A stretch of 64,000 nt of DNA from assembly GCF_004834005.1 (NCBI RefSeq), contig NZ_STFF01000006.1:186001-250000 (forward strand), read 5' to 3'. Below, in pieces: positions 44,819 to 54,462 of the stretch. Position 1 is the first letter of the stretch. Every line of letters starts with the position of its first letter. The translations under genes were made by a program, and so were the position numbers. This DNA comes from Niastella caeni (GTDB taxonomy: Bacteria > Bacteroidota > Bacteroidia > Chitinophagales > Chitinophagaceae). The notes beneath the pieces were generated by a model. That model was given only the letters and a program-made list of their open reading frames with translations. It made no database searches and had not been told where the DNA came from.

Positions 44819-47800
44819 CTACAACAACGCTCTTATGGCTGCTCTTCCAATATGAACAATGCGCGATGTACCGGGTTTACGCCCTTCATACTGCATACTG
44901 AACTCAAGATTGTTCGAAAGCCTTTTGGTAAGATCGAGCGTCCATAAATAGTTTTTACCGGGCTGTAACCCTTCTAAAATGATATACCCCGAGGATGAGT
45001 TAACATTTGGTATGCTATCCAGCGAAGTGAAAGTAATATCTGTATAAGTGAACTTCGCCATAATAGAAGTACTCTGTAAAATATTATACTTTACATCGGT
45101 GTTTAAAGAATTCGACTTTGATCTTTCCTGGCTGCCCTGCACATTGTTCTTATCGCTGAATTTATAACCCACCCCCATTCTGAAATTAGTTCCTCTTGTA
45201 AACGTTAACCGTGGTTCTGCCGAGTATTGATTGATCTTATAATTGCGGTTATCGAACTTTGGATTGGAGGTAATGAGCTGATTAATGCCCGTACGGCCGG
45301 TTACTTCAATCGCAAACATCCGGGTAATGTTCCAGCGGGTACGCCCCGTCCACTCATCCAGCTTACGGCTTTCATAGCCGTAGGTAAGCAAGGATTTATT
45401 CTCATTGCGGGCATTGGTTATATCGAAGCCCCATTTCGGACTAAAGCGGTTAAAAGAGAACGTATTTACAAAATTGGAAGTAAGGGTGATCAATGAGGTA
45501 TCGTTTAACGGCGCCTTGAAGGGGTTGAACTGAACGATCTTATCCGCCACTTCTTTTTTACTGATCTGCAACGACGATTGCAGGTTTATTTTAGAAATAA
45601 ACTTACGCAGCTTGTTGGCTTTTGATAAGTTAATGGCGGCGCGTGGATTTATGTTGATGCTATAATTGAAGGTATTGTAATTGGCTTTTACATACACGTT
45701 GGTGGGTGTAAAAATGCGAATGAATTTTGCCTGGTCCTGGAACAGGGCCACTTCAAATTCATTTAACTGCTGAATACCGTCGCTATTGTAATCGATCCAG
45801 GTGAACTCGCCCTGCCCGGCCGGTACTTCCAGATAAGAATAGTCTCTTTTTTGCTCCTGCCCTGCTCCTACTTCATACAACAGGTTTCCGTTCAGCAGTC
45901 CGTTTAAAACATTTACCTGGTATTCGGTCCTGCCCAATAAACTCTCTTCCGGCAACTGGTTGTTCAATGAGCTTTCAAGAATTTTCAGTTTGCGATAGGT
46001 GCTGGTAAAGCGGAACTGATGACGGGGATCTTTTAATAATTCACCGTTCAATGTTACGTTCTGGCTTCTATCGGCTTTTACCAGGTTGGTGCCGAGGGGA
46101 TACGAATTGGTACGCGTAAACCAGCTTATACCCCAGTGATTGGGTTTAGCCTGATCAGATTTAAGGAAAGCCGATGCATTGGTAAATGAAAAGCTTTGGA
46201 TAGCCATGGTGTCGGTAAGCTTATTGCGTATAGCATTATGTTCTACCCCATAGGCCCCGCCAATAGAATAATTCTTCAGCTTTTTGAACTGGCGCGAAAT
46301 GTTGACCGTAGGCCGCCAGAAATAACCTTTATCATCGGTAGCGTCAATATTCGAGAGGGTAAACTGGTTGTTCATTTCCCAGCCCTTAATGGTTTGTACA
46401 TGTGTTATGCTGTGGCGCAAACCGGTGAAAGTAGTACCCCGATTATATTCAGTAAACTGGTAACGCAGTGAATTACTTTTTATGTCTGATACCTGCACGG
46501 CGGCTGTTACAATATTTTCGTGTTCGGGCGTAGTCAGTAAAAGCGGCAACCCCCAATCGCGGGTAAACTCTATATTACGCAAACGCTCCAGTGGTTTAAA
46601 CCGCGCATCTACATATTCATACCCGAGATTAGTGGTTAATTTCAAGCCCTTTTTTGAGCCTTTAAAGGGCAAGGTATTTTTAAAATCTACTTTGGTAGCA
46701 TATCCTTTATCATTGACTTTATCAAAATCAGAAAAGGTATTCACATCATAATTGCTCATGGCCGCCTCGGCATTCAGCACGGTATTCTTTGAGATATTGT
46801 ATTCCACGCCCACATTGGCTATCTGTTGCTTTTTAGGGGTTATGAGGAATACGGCAGGTTCATAATTGCCTTGCTTCAGGCCATTAACGGGTTCTACCCA
46901 GCGATATACTTTGCCATTGGCGCCATTGAGGTCAGGGATGTAGTTGCCGTTATTAACGCCCACGTCAATAAACGACAAGGTATACCGGGCGCTATCGGCA
47001 TTGGTTGAGTATACAAAAATGGAATCGTGGGTGCCGCCGTTAAAAACGGTATCTACTTTTTTATACAGTATGGCGCCGGTTGAAAATGTATCTATTACCG
47101 AATAGGGATAATAAGCCCGTGAAATGCTATCGCCCAGGTTCCTTAAAAATGCTTTTTGATCAGTATCCAGGCTTTGGTTAATGGGCGAGCTTTTTGCATC
47201 GGCATTACTGAAATAACCCAGCCTTACTTTTACCTTCTCATTAAAGTTGGTTTCATTGGTGAGATAAATATTCGAGTTCAGGTAATTGCGGTCGGCATAT
47301 TCAAACTCCACCACTATCCGTTTATCTTTTGTCACCATTTGCCGGGGCGTGAAGGTAATTTCCGCCGTATTGTAATTGATCACATAATCCCTGTCTTCTC
47401 CGCGCTGCATCAATATGCCGTCGATATAAACCCGTTCGGTATTGGCCAGCACAACAAAATAAAATTCGTTGTTGGCGCCCTGTAACCGGTAAGGTCCCTG
47501 GTTGCCTTCCTGTGGCTCCAGGATGTTACGGGTAAATTTTCCCTTGGCAATAGACCCGCTGAGCATGGACCTGTTTGAAATTTTATCGGTAATGGCCGAG
47601 GTGGTTTCAAAGGCAACACCCTGCAGGCGTTTATAAAAGCTGAGAAAATAGCTTTGCTGCTGCTGGCGGATATCAATATCTCCAAGGCTTAACTGCCAGG
47701 TCTTTTTTCTGAACTGTAAAAAGATGCGGTCAAACTCGTTTAATTGCTGGGTAGTACCATCGGGTTGAACGGGAATATTGTTATCGGTGATGGCGGCCAC

Positions 47801-48331
47801 AATTTCAATACTGTCTGCCAGGTAACCGCTTAACTGCAGGTTGAGGTTGCTGGTAAATACGGCATCCTGGCTGTTACCAAAGGAAATACCGCGGCCAAAA
47901 CTTCCGTTGTAATTAATGTTGCCAAAATTGAAGAAGTTATCGCCCTGGCCTACTCCTACATAATCAGGAACAAAGGGCTGCCCCATGAAATTGTTCATCA
48001 CACTGTCGAACTGCATGCGATTCACCACGGCATTCAGCCGGGTGCGAAATACGCGGTAACGAACTAAAACACTATCCAGCGGCGGTAATTGCTTCCAGGT
48101 GAGGCGGGCATTCACAAAATCTATATCGTACAAAGTATCGGGTATACCGGCAATGGCAACGGTTCCGGGAACTATGCTGAGGCTATCGAGTAGAATAGAG
48201 GGTTGCTTTGCTGCCACCACCTTTTTTCGCAGGTTGGAACCAGACGCAGCCAGACGCGGGGTTTGGGCAGCGGCCAGCAGCCAGCCTACAGAAAAACAAA
48301 TGCACAGTATCAGGTTCTTCCCGATCAACAA
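44819..48331 (-). CDS. Large outer-membrane beta-barrel protein, function unknown
   Basis: This 1170-residue protein has a signal peptide (MLIGKNLILCICFSVGWLLA). The N-terminal third resembles surface proteins with repeated DGILMQRGEDRDYVINYNTA units. The remainder is a long series of alternating beta-strands (YTFNYSININPRAAINL, WTGRTRWNITRMFAIEVTG) ending in a hydrophobic Leu-Leu. About residues 846-857 are an EF-hand-like calcium loop (DYNSDGIQQLNE) followed by FEVALFQDQAKFIRIF. It has no TonB box or plug that I can see. Its nearest look-alikes are large Bacteroidota barrels of unknown role. Confidence 0.8.
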   Translation of the reverse strand: MLIGKNLILCICFSVGWLLAAAQTPRLAASGSNLRKKVVAAKQPSILLDSLSIVPGTVAIAGIPDTLYDIDFVNARLTWKQLPPLDSVLVRYRVFRTRLNAVVNRMQFDSVMNNFMGQPFVPDYVGVGQGDNFFNFGNINYNGSFGRGISFGNSQDAVFTSNLNLQLSGYLADSIEIVAAITDNNIPVQPDGTTQQLNEFDRIFLQFRKKTWQLSLGDIDIRQQQQSYFLSFYKRLQGVAFETTSAITDKISNRSMLSGSIAKGKFTRNILEPQEGNQGPYRLQGANNEFYFVVLANTERVYIDGILMQRGEDRDYVINYNTAEITFTPRQMVTKDKRIVVEFEYADRNYLNSNIYLTNETNFNEKVKVRLGYFSNADAKSSPINQSLDTDQKAFLRNLGDSISRAYYPYSVIDTFSTGAILYKKVDTVFNGGTHDSIFVYSTNADSARYTLSFIDVGVNNGNYIPDLNGANGKVYRWVEPVNGLKQGNYEPAVFLITPKKQQIANVGVEYNISKNTVLNAEAAMSNYDVNTFSDFDKVNDKGYATKVDFKNTLPFKGSKKGLKLTTNLGYEYVDARFKPLERLRNIEFTRDWGLPLLLTTPEHENIVTAAVQVSDIKSNSLRYQFTEYNRGTTFTGLRHSITHVQTIKGWEMNNQFTLSNIDATDDKGYFWRPTVNISRQFKKLKNYSIGGAYGVEHNAIRNKLTDTMAIQSFSFTNASAFLKSDQAKPNHWGISWFTRTNSYPLGTNLVKADRSQNVTLNGELLKDPRHQFRFTSTYRKLKILESSLNNQLPEESLLGRTEYQVNVLNGLLNGNLLYEVGAGQEQKRDYSYLEVPAGQGEFTWIDYNSDGIQQLNEFEVALFQDQAKFIRIFTPTNVYVKANYNTFNYSININPRAAINLSKANKLRKFISKINLQSSLQISKKEVADKIVQFNPFKAPLNDTSLITLTSNFVNTFSFNRFSPKWGFDITNARNENKSLLTYGYESRKLDEWTGRTRWNITRMFAIEVTGRTGINQLITSNPKFDNRNYKINQYSAEPRLTFTRGTNFRMGVGYKFSDKNNVQGSQERSKSNSLNTDVKYNILQSTSIMAKFTYTDITFTSLDSIPNVNSSSGYIILEGLQPGKNYLWTLDLTKRLSNNLEFSMQYEGRKPGTSRIVHIGRAAIRALL

Positions 48332-48511
48332 CCTAGTTTGATTTTAAGGCATCTTTTCAAAAGAGGGTATGCAGGTATCTGTTGAAAAGATATTGGTTTT
48401 GGTAACCCCGCTGATTTTCACTTTGTTAAGTTGACATCAGCCAATATGTTTAATAGCGCTTAAAGTTAGGATTTATTGCACGAAACGGGATTTTATCGAA
48501 CTGTAATAGCT

Positions 48512-49243
48512 TTAAACCGATGATTTTACGGAAGAATGGCTTAAAATATAATTTGACCGGGATTTTTGAAGGGTGAGCCCTTTTACCTTTTCGCACTGCA
48601 GGGCATTCCGCATGGCCATGTCGCGAATAGCTTGTTCCGGCACCTGCAGCAGCTTATTTTGTTTTGAGATGGTGCGGTAGTTTGAGAACATCAGGTAAGA
48701 CATAAAACCAACAAAGGCGCCTACCCGGCCCTTTTTAATGCAATGTAAAAAAAGTGTAATTGCATCTTTGATAGAAGAAGTGTTTTCATCCAACACGTCG
48801 GCAATGATCAATCGGCCGCTTTCTTTCATATAGGTACTAAGCAGGCCGATAAGCTGTTCCAGGTCGTTCGCGCTGTTAAAGTATTGCGCAACACTTAAAA
48901 GAAGGATGTAATCAAATTTTTGTTCTTTCAGTTGTTCGTCCAGGATCTTTTTATTGGCAGTTATATCCGTGGTAATAAGCAGGAACAAAGAAGCAGGATG
49001 ATTTTTCCGGCATTCCTCTATGAAGAACTCATTGATATCCGCTCCGGTTATTTGTATTTTTTGGTTGGCCAGGCAATCGGCCACAAAACCAGGACCGCAC
49101 CCATAATCGAGAATTTCGTCGGTTGGCTTTAAATGATATACTTTCTCCAGCTGCGTTACACAATAAGCAGTTGCCATTCGCATAACTGCATAAAACGATT
49201 GGCGTTGATCTTTCCAAAAATTATCCCAGCCTGTTGAACTCAT
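48512..49243 (-). CDS. Class I SAM-dependent methyltransferase
   Basis: I start at ATG 49241-49243 (MSSTGWDNFWKDQRQSFYAV), giving 243 residues. The longer frame to 49366 runs into the repeat region. The SAM motif I is ILDYGCGPGFVADCL, motif II is ITGADINEFFIEEC, and the motif-IV region is DYILLLSVAQYF. The substrate is not evident. The preceding gene on this strand is the ABC-F ATPase, with a repeat in between. Confidence 0.85.
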   Translation of the reverse strand: MSSTGWDNFWKDQRQSFYAVMRMATAYCVTQLEKVYHLKPTDEILDYGCGPGFVADCLANQKIQITGADINEFFIEECRKNHPASLFLLITTDITANKKILDEQLKEQKFDYILLLSVAQYFNSANDLEQLIGLLSTYMKESGRLIIADVLDENTSSIKDAITLFLHCIKKGRVGAFVGFMSYLMFSNYRTISKQNKLLQVPEQAIRDMAMRNALQCEKVKGLTLQKSRSNYILSHSSVKSSV

Positions 49244-49289
49244 AATTGAATGATAAAAACGAGATGGCTCAAAGAGTTCAGCTCCCTCT

Positions 49290-49460
49290 TTAATTGATGG
49301 CCAAATGGTTTGATGGCTAGATGGCTGCGTCTGCCGATTTTCGGGGTGGCCCAAAAATACTCGCAAAGCAATTCGTTCAACGATCAGCCATCAAGCAACC
49401 TGCCTGCCGGCAGGCAGGTTCAACCATCAAGCAATCCACAACTGGAGCTAATGGTTTTGG
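49290..49460. repeat. Family-E words around a perfect 24-bp palindrome
   Basis: GGCCAAATGGTTTGATGGCT and ATGGCTGCG on the left, GATCAGCCATCAAGCAACC and CAACCATCAAGCAATCC on the right. At 49397-49420 is AACCTGCCTGCC followed by its exact complement GGCAGGCAGGTT. The element separates the methyltransferase and ABC-F genes. Confidence 0.7.
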
Positions 49461-49473
49461 AAAATCCGCCTTG

Positions 49474-51090
49474 TTAAGCTAATTGTAATTTATTAGCCTG
49501 CTTTCTTTCGATGTATTCATCAAAGCTCATCAGCTTATCGATAGCGCCATTGGGTGTAAGCTCAATGATACGGTTGGCAACAGTTTGCATAAAGGTGTGG
49601 TCATGCGAAGAAAGCAATACAATACCGGTAAAGTTCGTCATGCTTTCGTTGAACGACTGAATAGATTCCAGGTCGAGGTGGTTGGTAGGCTCGTCGAGGA
49701 TCACCATGTTGGGGTCCTGCAACATCATACGGCTTACCATACAACGTACTTTCTCACCTCCACTCAACACCGATGTCTTCTTCATGATCTCATCGCCGCT
49801 GAACAACATCTTACCCAAAAAGCCGCGCAGGAAAGGCTCATCCACATCTGTTACGTGTGGTGGCACATATTGACGCAGCCAGTCCATCAGGTTCAGGCTG
49901 TTGGTAAAATATTTTGAGTTGTCGTTGGGCAAATAAGCTTTTGTTACCGTGCCGCCCCATTCGAATTTACCGCTATCAGCCGCAATTTCTCCATTGATGA
50001 TCTCATAGAACGCGGTGATGGCCATTTGATCATCGGCTACAATGGCAACTTTATCGCCTTTGTTCAGGGTAAAGCTGATGTTGGCGAACAGCGGTTTACC
50101 TTCTATTGATTTCGATAATTTTTCTACGTTCAGGATCTGGTTACCAACTTCACGTTGCTGTTTAAAGATGATACCGGGATATTTACGGTTGGAAGGCGTA
50201 ATGTCTTCAATAACCAGTTTCTCCAGGGCTTTCTTACGGGAAGTAGCCTGCTTCGATTTGGAGGCGTTGGCGCTAAACCGGGCGATGAACTCCATAAGGT
50301 CTTTGCGCTTATCTTCCATCTTCTTATTCTTATCGCTCAACTGGCGGGCAGCCAACTGGCTACTTTCGTACCAGAAGGTATAGTTACCGGTGTAGATCTT
50401 GATCTTCTGGCGGTCAACATCCGCAACGTGTGTACACACAGCATCCAAAAAGTGACGGTCGTGAGATACTACAATTACGATGTTCTCATAATCGGCCAGA
50501 AAGTTCTCTAACCACGATATAGTTACAACGTCGAGGTTGTTGGTAGGCTCATCGAGGATCAGGATATCTGGATTACCAAATAAAGCCTGTGCAAGAAGCA
50601 CCCGTACTTTCATGGTACCGCTGATATCTTTCATTAATAAAGGGTGCACATCATCTTTAACACCCAGTTCGCTGAGCAGGGTGGCGGCATCGCTTTCGGC
50701 TGTATAGCCGCCCATTTCGCCAAACTCCCCTTCCAGCTCACCGGCGCGAATCCCGTCTTCTTCGGTAAAATCGGCTTTGGCATAAATGGCATCCCGCTCA
50801 TGCATTACTTCCCACAACTTTTTATGCCCCATTAACACGGTGTTCAAAACAGTGCATTCGTCAAATTCAAAATGGTTCTGCTTCAACACAGCCATACGTT
50901 CGCCAGGTGTTATATCAACACTTCCCTTACTAGGCTCAATTTCACCCGATAAAATTTTCAGGAAAGTAGACTTTCCGGCGCCATTGGCGCCTATTACTCC
51001 GTAGCAATTGCCTTTACTGAAGGAAAGGTTAACTTCATCGAATAACACCCGTTTTCCGAACGATAGGGTCACATTATTCACTGTAATCAT
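49474..51090 (-). CDS. ABC-F family ATPase
   Basis: I start at ATG 51088-51090 (MITVNNVTLSFGKRVLFDEV), giving 538 residues. It has two ABC domains and no membrane segments. The first has Walker A GANGAGKST and Walker B LILDEPTNNLD, with the signature reading ISGTMKVRVL in place of LSGGQ. The linker is the charged ABC-F type. In the second domain the Walker A position reads VADDQMAITAF, with no GxxGxGKS/T, while LSGGEKVR and VILDEPTNHLD are normal. It most resembles the YbiT subgroup of ribosome-associated ABC-F proteins. The two odd sites may be family-typical. Confidence 0.9.
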   Translation of the reverse strand: MITVNNVTLSFGKRVLFDEVNLSFSKGNCYGVIGANGAGKSTFLKILSGEIEPSKGSVDITPGERMAVLKQNHFEFDECTVLNTVLMGHKKLWEVMHERDAIYAKADFTEEDGIRAGELEGEFGEMGGYTAESDAATLLSELGVKDDVHPLLMKDISGTMKVRVLLAQALFGNPDILILDEPTNNLDVVTISWLENFLADYENIVIVVSHDRHFLDAVCTHVADVDRQKIKIYTGNYTFWYESSQLAARQLSDKNKKMEDKRKDLMEFIARFSANASKSKQATSRKKALEKLVIEDITPSNRKYPGIIFKQQREVGNQILNVEKLSKSIEGKPLFANISFTLNKGDKVAIVADDQMAITAFYEIINGEIAADSGKFEWGGTVTKAYLPNDNSKYFTNSLNLMDWLRQYVPPHVTDVDEPFLRGFLGKMLFSGDEIMKKTSVLSGGEKVRCMVSRMMLQDPNMVILDEPTNHLDLESIQSFNESMTNFTGIVLLSSHDHTFMQTVANRIIELTPNGAIDKLMSFDEYIERKQANKLQLA

Positions 51091-51114
51091 ACGTGCGCAA
51101 AAATTTTGAAGCGG

Positions 51115-51144
51115 CAAAGGTACGAATCAATAGGCATAAGACAA
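51115..51144 (-). promoter_or_regulatory. ABC-F gene promoter with its -33 in a repeat arm
   Basis: On the minus strand TTG (51144-51142), 19 bp spacer, TACCTTTG (51122-51115). The ATG is 24 nt downstream. The TTG belongs to a family-H word. Confidence 0.6.
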
Positions 51145-51250
51145 TGGACAACGGGCAATCAATAGGCAATGGGCAATAGGCAAGGTGTAATTATGCGAAA
51201 AGCCCGGCTATCGGCAGCCTTTGCTTATTGTTGATTGCCCATTGTCAATT
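51123..51250. repeat. Palindromic word repeat, family H (GGCAATAGGCAATGGACAA)
   Basis: TAAGACAATGGACAACGGGC and AATAGGCAATGGGCAATAGG on the left, TTGCTTATTGTTGATTGCCC and ATTGTCAATTGG on the right. It lies between the ABC-F promoter and the stop of the next gene. Confidence 0.7.
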
Positions 51251-52750
51251 GGTTTTTACGGAATTCATAATTACTGGAACATCAACCAGTAAGGTAGTAT
51301 TGGTTATTGCTTCGCCCGACTTAAGGAAGGCTTCTTTATCAGGCCACTGTTTTACAACCACCTCTATCGCCTTTCTGCGGTCGCCGGTAGCTTCATAAAC
51401 CAGTTGTTTGGTGAGCGGTACTGGCACCCAATTCCAGCAACTCGAGGCTACACCGAACTCATCCATAGACCGGTTTACATGATATTTTTCAGCCATAAAA
51501 TCCTCTGAGGGACGAATGAAGTGAACGGTTTGTATACCATTGTGGAAATTTTGCCTGAAATAATTTTTAAGTGCCGCTGTTTCATCCACCACCGGACGCA
51601 GAAACACCTGCTGAAAGTTATACCGGGCGCAAAAAACAAAGAACAAGATCACAGCCACGCCCGCCATCTGCAACAACCGTTTGTTCTTTATAAAGAATAA
51701 GACCATTTCACAACAAACGATGAATACACACAGGTTAAGGGCCATAAGTGTTCTGTTTGAAGCATAGCTTTCCTGAACAATCAAAGAAAGTATATAAGCT
51801 ACCGCAAAAATAAACCCAATGGCGGCAAGGTATTTTACAGCGTTTAGCCACTTGGCCCGTCCAAAGCGAATGTAGGTGGCAACGGCCAGGGCGCCCAGCA
51901 TTATCGGGTAGTATATTTTTGAAATGAAGCTGTCTTCATGCGTTAATAAAGTGAACCGGAAACTTCTTTCCAATGGCCGCGCCAGGAAAAACTTTATTTT
52001 CTCCCAGGGATGTATGTATATGTCATAGCGGGAACTGGGCTGAATGTTATTTATCAGACTAAAACTAACCTTATACAAAACGTAGTAAACAGCATACACC
52101 AGAAAGTAAACCACCAACCCCGAGATCAATACGTAGTCTTTTTTGCCAGTAAATGGATTGATAAAATGGAGCAGCAACGGGAGCAGAAAACAGGCGAAGG
52201 CGCTCTGGTAAAAAAACAACGACACAATGCCTAACAACAAAGCGGGAATGGCAAATTTTACCGTAACCCGTAACTTATTCCCGCCGGAGAGTATTCCCTG
52301 CACTATAAGAGCGCCCGATACCAATGCGGCGGTATGGGCAATAAAAAACTGCATACAGGTTGCCCATTGTACCGATACAATAAATGGTAAACTGGTAACC
52401 AGGTACAGGCAGAAAAAAAATGGCAGGTACTCATACCCCGGCACATTGGCAACCGACCGCTTGATAATACCATACCAAATAGGTAAACAAGCCATCCAGC
52501 CAAACAGGGAAACCAACCGTATGTATTTAATATCATGTATGGTATCAGTCATTTTGAATAACCAGCTATGCAGCATTTCTGCCAGCAAACGGCCATCATC
52601 GGCGAACAACTGTAGATCTGGCGTTGAGTTGTAACCCCAGATCTCCAACGCCTCATCCATAAAAATGTATTCGCTGTAAAAAAGAGGCAGAAAGATCAAT
52701 AATAGTAGTATGCTTAAAATCCCAAGTAAATAAAAATCTTTCCGTACCAT
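51245..52750 (-). CDS. Multi-pass membrane protein, GT-C/GtrII-like (copy 1)
   Basis: This 501-residue protein has about 10-11 membrane helices and a C-terminal soluble part of about 110 residues (from LRPVVDETAALKNYFRQNFH). After the first helix the outer loop holds the acidic pair D32-E33 and DDGR (51-54). This resembles the catalytic loop of GT-C enzymes such as GtrII glucosyltransferases. Shared blocks with the neighbour gene include PGYEYLPFF, SVQWATCMQFFIAHTAALVS and ASNRTLMALNLCVFIV. It may transfer a sugar to a lipid or surface polymer, but I am not sure of the family. Confidence 0.6.
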   Translation of the reverse strand: MVRKDFYLLGILSILLLLIFLPLFYSEYIFMDEALEIWGYNSTPDLQLFADDGRLLAEMLHSWLFKMTDTIHDIKYIRLVSLFGWMACLPIWYGIIKRSVANVPGYEYLPFFFCLYLVTSLPFIVSVQWATCMQFFIAHTAALVSGALIVQGILSGGNKLRVTVKFAIPALLLGIVSLFFYQSAFACFLLPLLLHFINPFTGKKDYVLISGLVVYFLVYAVYYVLYKVSFSLINNIQPSSRYDIYIHPWEKIKFFLARPLERSFRFTLLTHEDSFISKIYYPIMLGALAVATYIRFGRAKWLNAVKYLAAIGFIFAVAYILSLIVQESYASNRTLMALNLCVFIVCCEMVLFFIKNKRLLQMAGVAVILFFVFCARYNFQQVFLRPVVDETAALKNYFRQNFHNGIQTVHFIRPSEDFMAEKYHVNRSMDEFGVASSCWNWVPVPLTKQLVYEATGDRRKAIEVVVKQWPDKEAFLKSGEAITNTTLLVDVPVIMNSVKTN

Positions 52751-52911
52751 ACAAGCAAGCCTTCTTTTTGCTTAATTACCAGTTAATTACATGATTTAAC
52801 CGGTACGCATCTGGTTTATAATATTAGTTGCGTATATATAACCAGAAAATGGCTGTAACCCCTATGGAGGCAGTGGATTTCTTTTACTTACCAGGGAAAA
52901 ATAATGCTATT

Positions 52912-54426
52912 CTAATGTGCTGAAATTTTAGGATCAATCAGTTCCGGAACGTTCAATACCAGAACCTTGTTTGTAATAGCTTCGCCCGATTGGGTGAAGC
53001 TTTCCTTATCGGGCCAGAATTTTACAGTAAGTTTTTGACCGGTTTGGCGATCTCCGGTTATTTCAGCTACCATTTGCTGCATAAGGGGTTCGGGCACCCA
53101 TTCAAAAAAGGTTGAAGGAACCCCAAATTCATCCATAGATATCTGCAAATGATGTTTCCTGCTGAACGCATCTTCCGTTGGCTTTATAAAATAAACGGTG
53201 GTGATGTTTTTATTATAATGTTGTTGAACGTGGTTTTTAACAGCCATATATTCTTCGTGAATTGGCTTCAGGAATTGCCTGTTGAAGTTATACCAGCCCG
53301 AAATAAGCAATACAGTAGCAACGCTAAAAGCCACTATTCTGCGAAGCTGAATGCTTTTAACGATATACAAAACCATTTCGGCACAAACGATCCATACACA
53401 CATGTTAATGGCAAGTAACGTCCTGTTTGAAGAATAACTCTCTTTTACCACCAATGATGGCAAATAGGAGATCATAAAAACCAGCAGCACCGCCACAATG
53501 TATTTTATGGCCGACAGCCATTTCGCTTTTCCAAAGCGGATGAAAGCCAGCAACATCCAGCCTACCAGCAATACCTTGTAGGCAGCCCGCCCCAGTTTGT
53601 TATCTCCGTCAATAATGATATTGAACCAAAAAGCTCTTTTAAGCGGGTGCGAGAAGAAGAATAGTAATTTATCGAATGGCTCGGCTGTAAACCCCGTACG
53701 GGGATCGCTTGCAACATGATTGACCGTTACCCAAACCTTAAACAACACGAAATATACCGCATACATTAAAAAGTAAAAAGCCAACCCTTTTACGAATACC
53801 ACTTCTTTCCTGGTGGTGTAGGCGCTGATATAATGAAATAAGAATGGCACCAGGAAACAGCCGAACCCACTTTGGTAAGTTGACAATGAAACCAGGCCGG
53901 CAACCGCGGCGCCCAATCCGGCGGGTACCGGCAACGACCACTTTTTTTCGTTATCCCTGATAGCGAGGTATAAAATAGCACCCGATAATAAGCCGGCGGT
54001 ATTGGCGATCGGTAATTCAATACAAGAGGCCCATTGCACTGTTATTGAAAACTGTAAACTGGTCACCAGGTATAAACAGGTAAAAAAGGGCAGGTATTCA
54101 TAACCGGGTCCCCGGGCTGCAATGCGTTTTACAATTGTGTACCACACAGGTAAACAAACCAACCACATCGCCAGGCCGAAGATCCTGATATACGTTATTC
54201 CGTGAATAGTATTAATGGCTTTAAATGATTTTGCGATCAGCAGCTCCGTGATCCATCTTCCCTGGGCGGCAAACATACTAAAGTCGCTCCCCGGCCAGTA
54301 AAGCCAGAGTTGAACTGCTTCATCTGTGTATATGTAATCAGTATAAAAAAGGGGAAAAAAGATCAGGAGCACTACCAGGAATAAAAACGCCAGTAAGTAA
54401 AAATCTTTGCGTTGCAGACCGGTCAT
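52912..54426 (-). CDS. Multi-pass membrane protein, GT-C/GtrII-like (copy 2)
   Basis: This 504-residue protein is a paralogue of the gene at 51245-52750 over its whole length, in the same orientation 161 bp away. The first-loop acidic pair is D35-E36. The second site reads QGRW (55-58), without the DD of copy 1. The C-terminal domain again ends with ISMDEFGVPSTFFEWVPEPL and the GDR segment. It is a tandem duplication with clear divergence. Function is unknown; a lipid-linked glycosyltransferase is one possibility. Confidence 0.6.
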   Translation of the reverse strand: MTGLQRKDFYLLAFLFLVVLLIFFPLFYTDYIYTDEAVQLWLYWPGSDFSMFAAQGRWITELLIAKSFKAINTIHGITYIRIFGLAMWLVCLPVWYTIVKRIAARGPGYEYLPFFTCLYLVTSLQFSITVQWASCIELPIANTAGLLSGAILYLAIRDNEKKWSLPVPAGLGAAVAGLVSLSTYQSGFGCFLVPFLFHYISAYTTRKEVVFVKGLAFYFLMYAVYFVLFKVWVTVNHVASDPRTGFTAEPFDKLLFFFSHPLKRAFWFNIIIDGDNKLGRAAYKVLLVGWMLLAFIRFGKAKWLSAIKYIVAVLLVFMISYLPSLVVKESYSSNRTLLAINMCVWIVCAEMVLYIVKSIQLRRIVAFSVATVLLISGWYNFNRQFLKPIHEEYMAVKNHVQQHYNKNITTVYFIKPTEDAFSRKHHLQISMDEFGVPSTFFEWVPEPLMQQMVAEITGDRQTGQKLTVKFWPDKESFTQSGEAITNKVLVLNVPELIDPKISAH

Positions 54427-54462
54427 ATTTTATAAGATAATGGTTTAAAAAGTATGGGTGTA

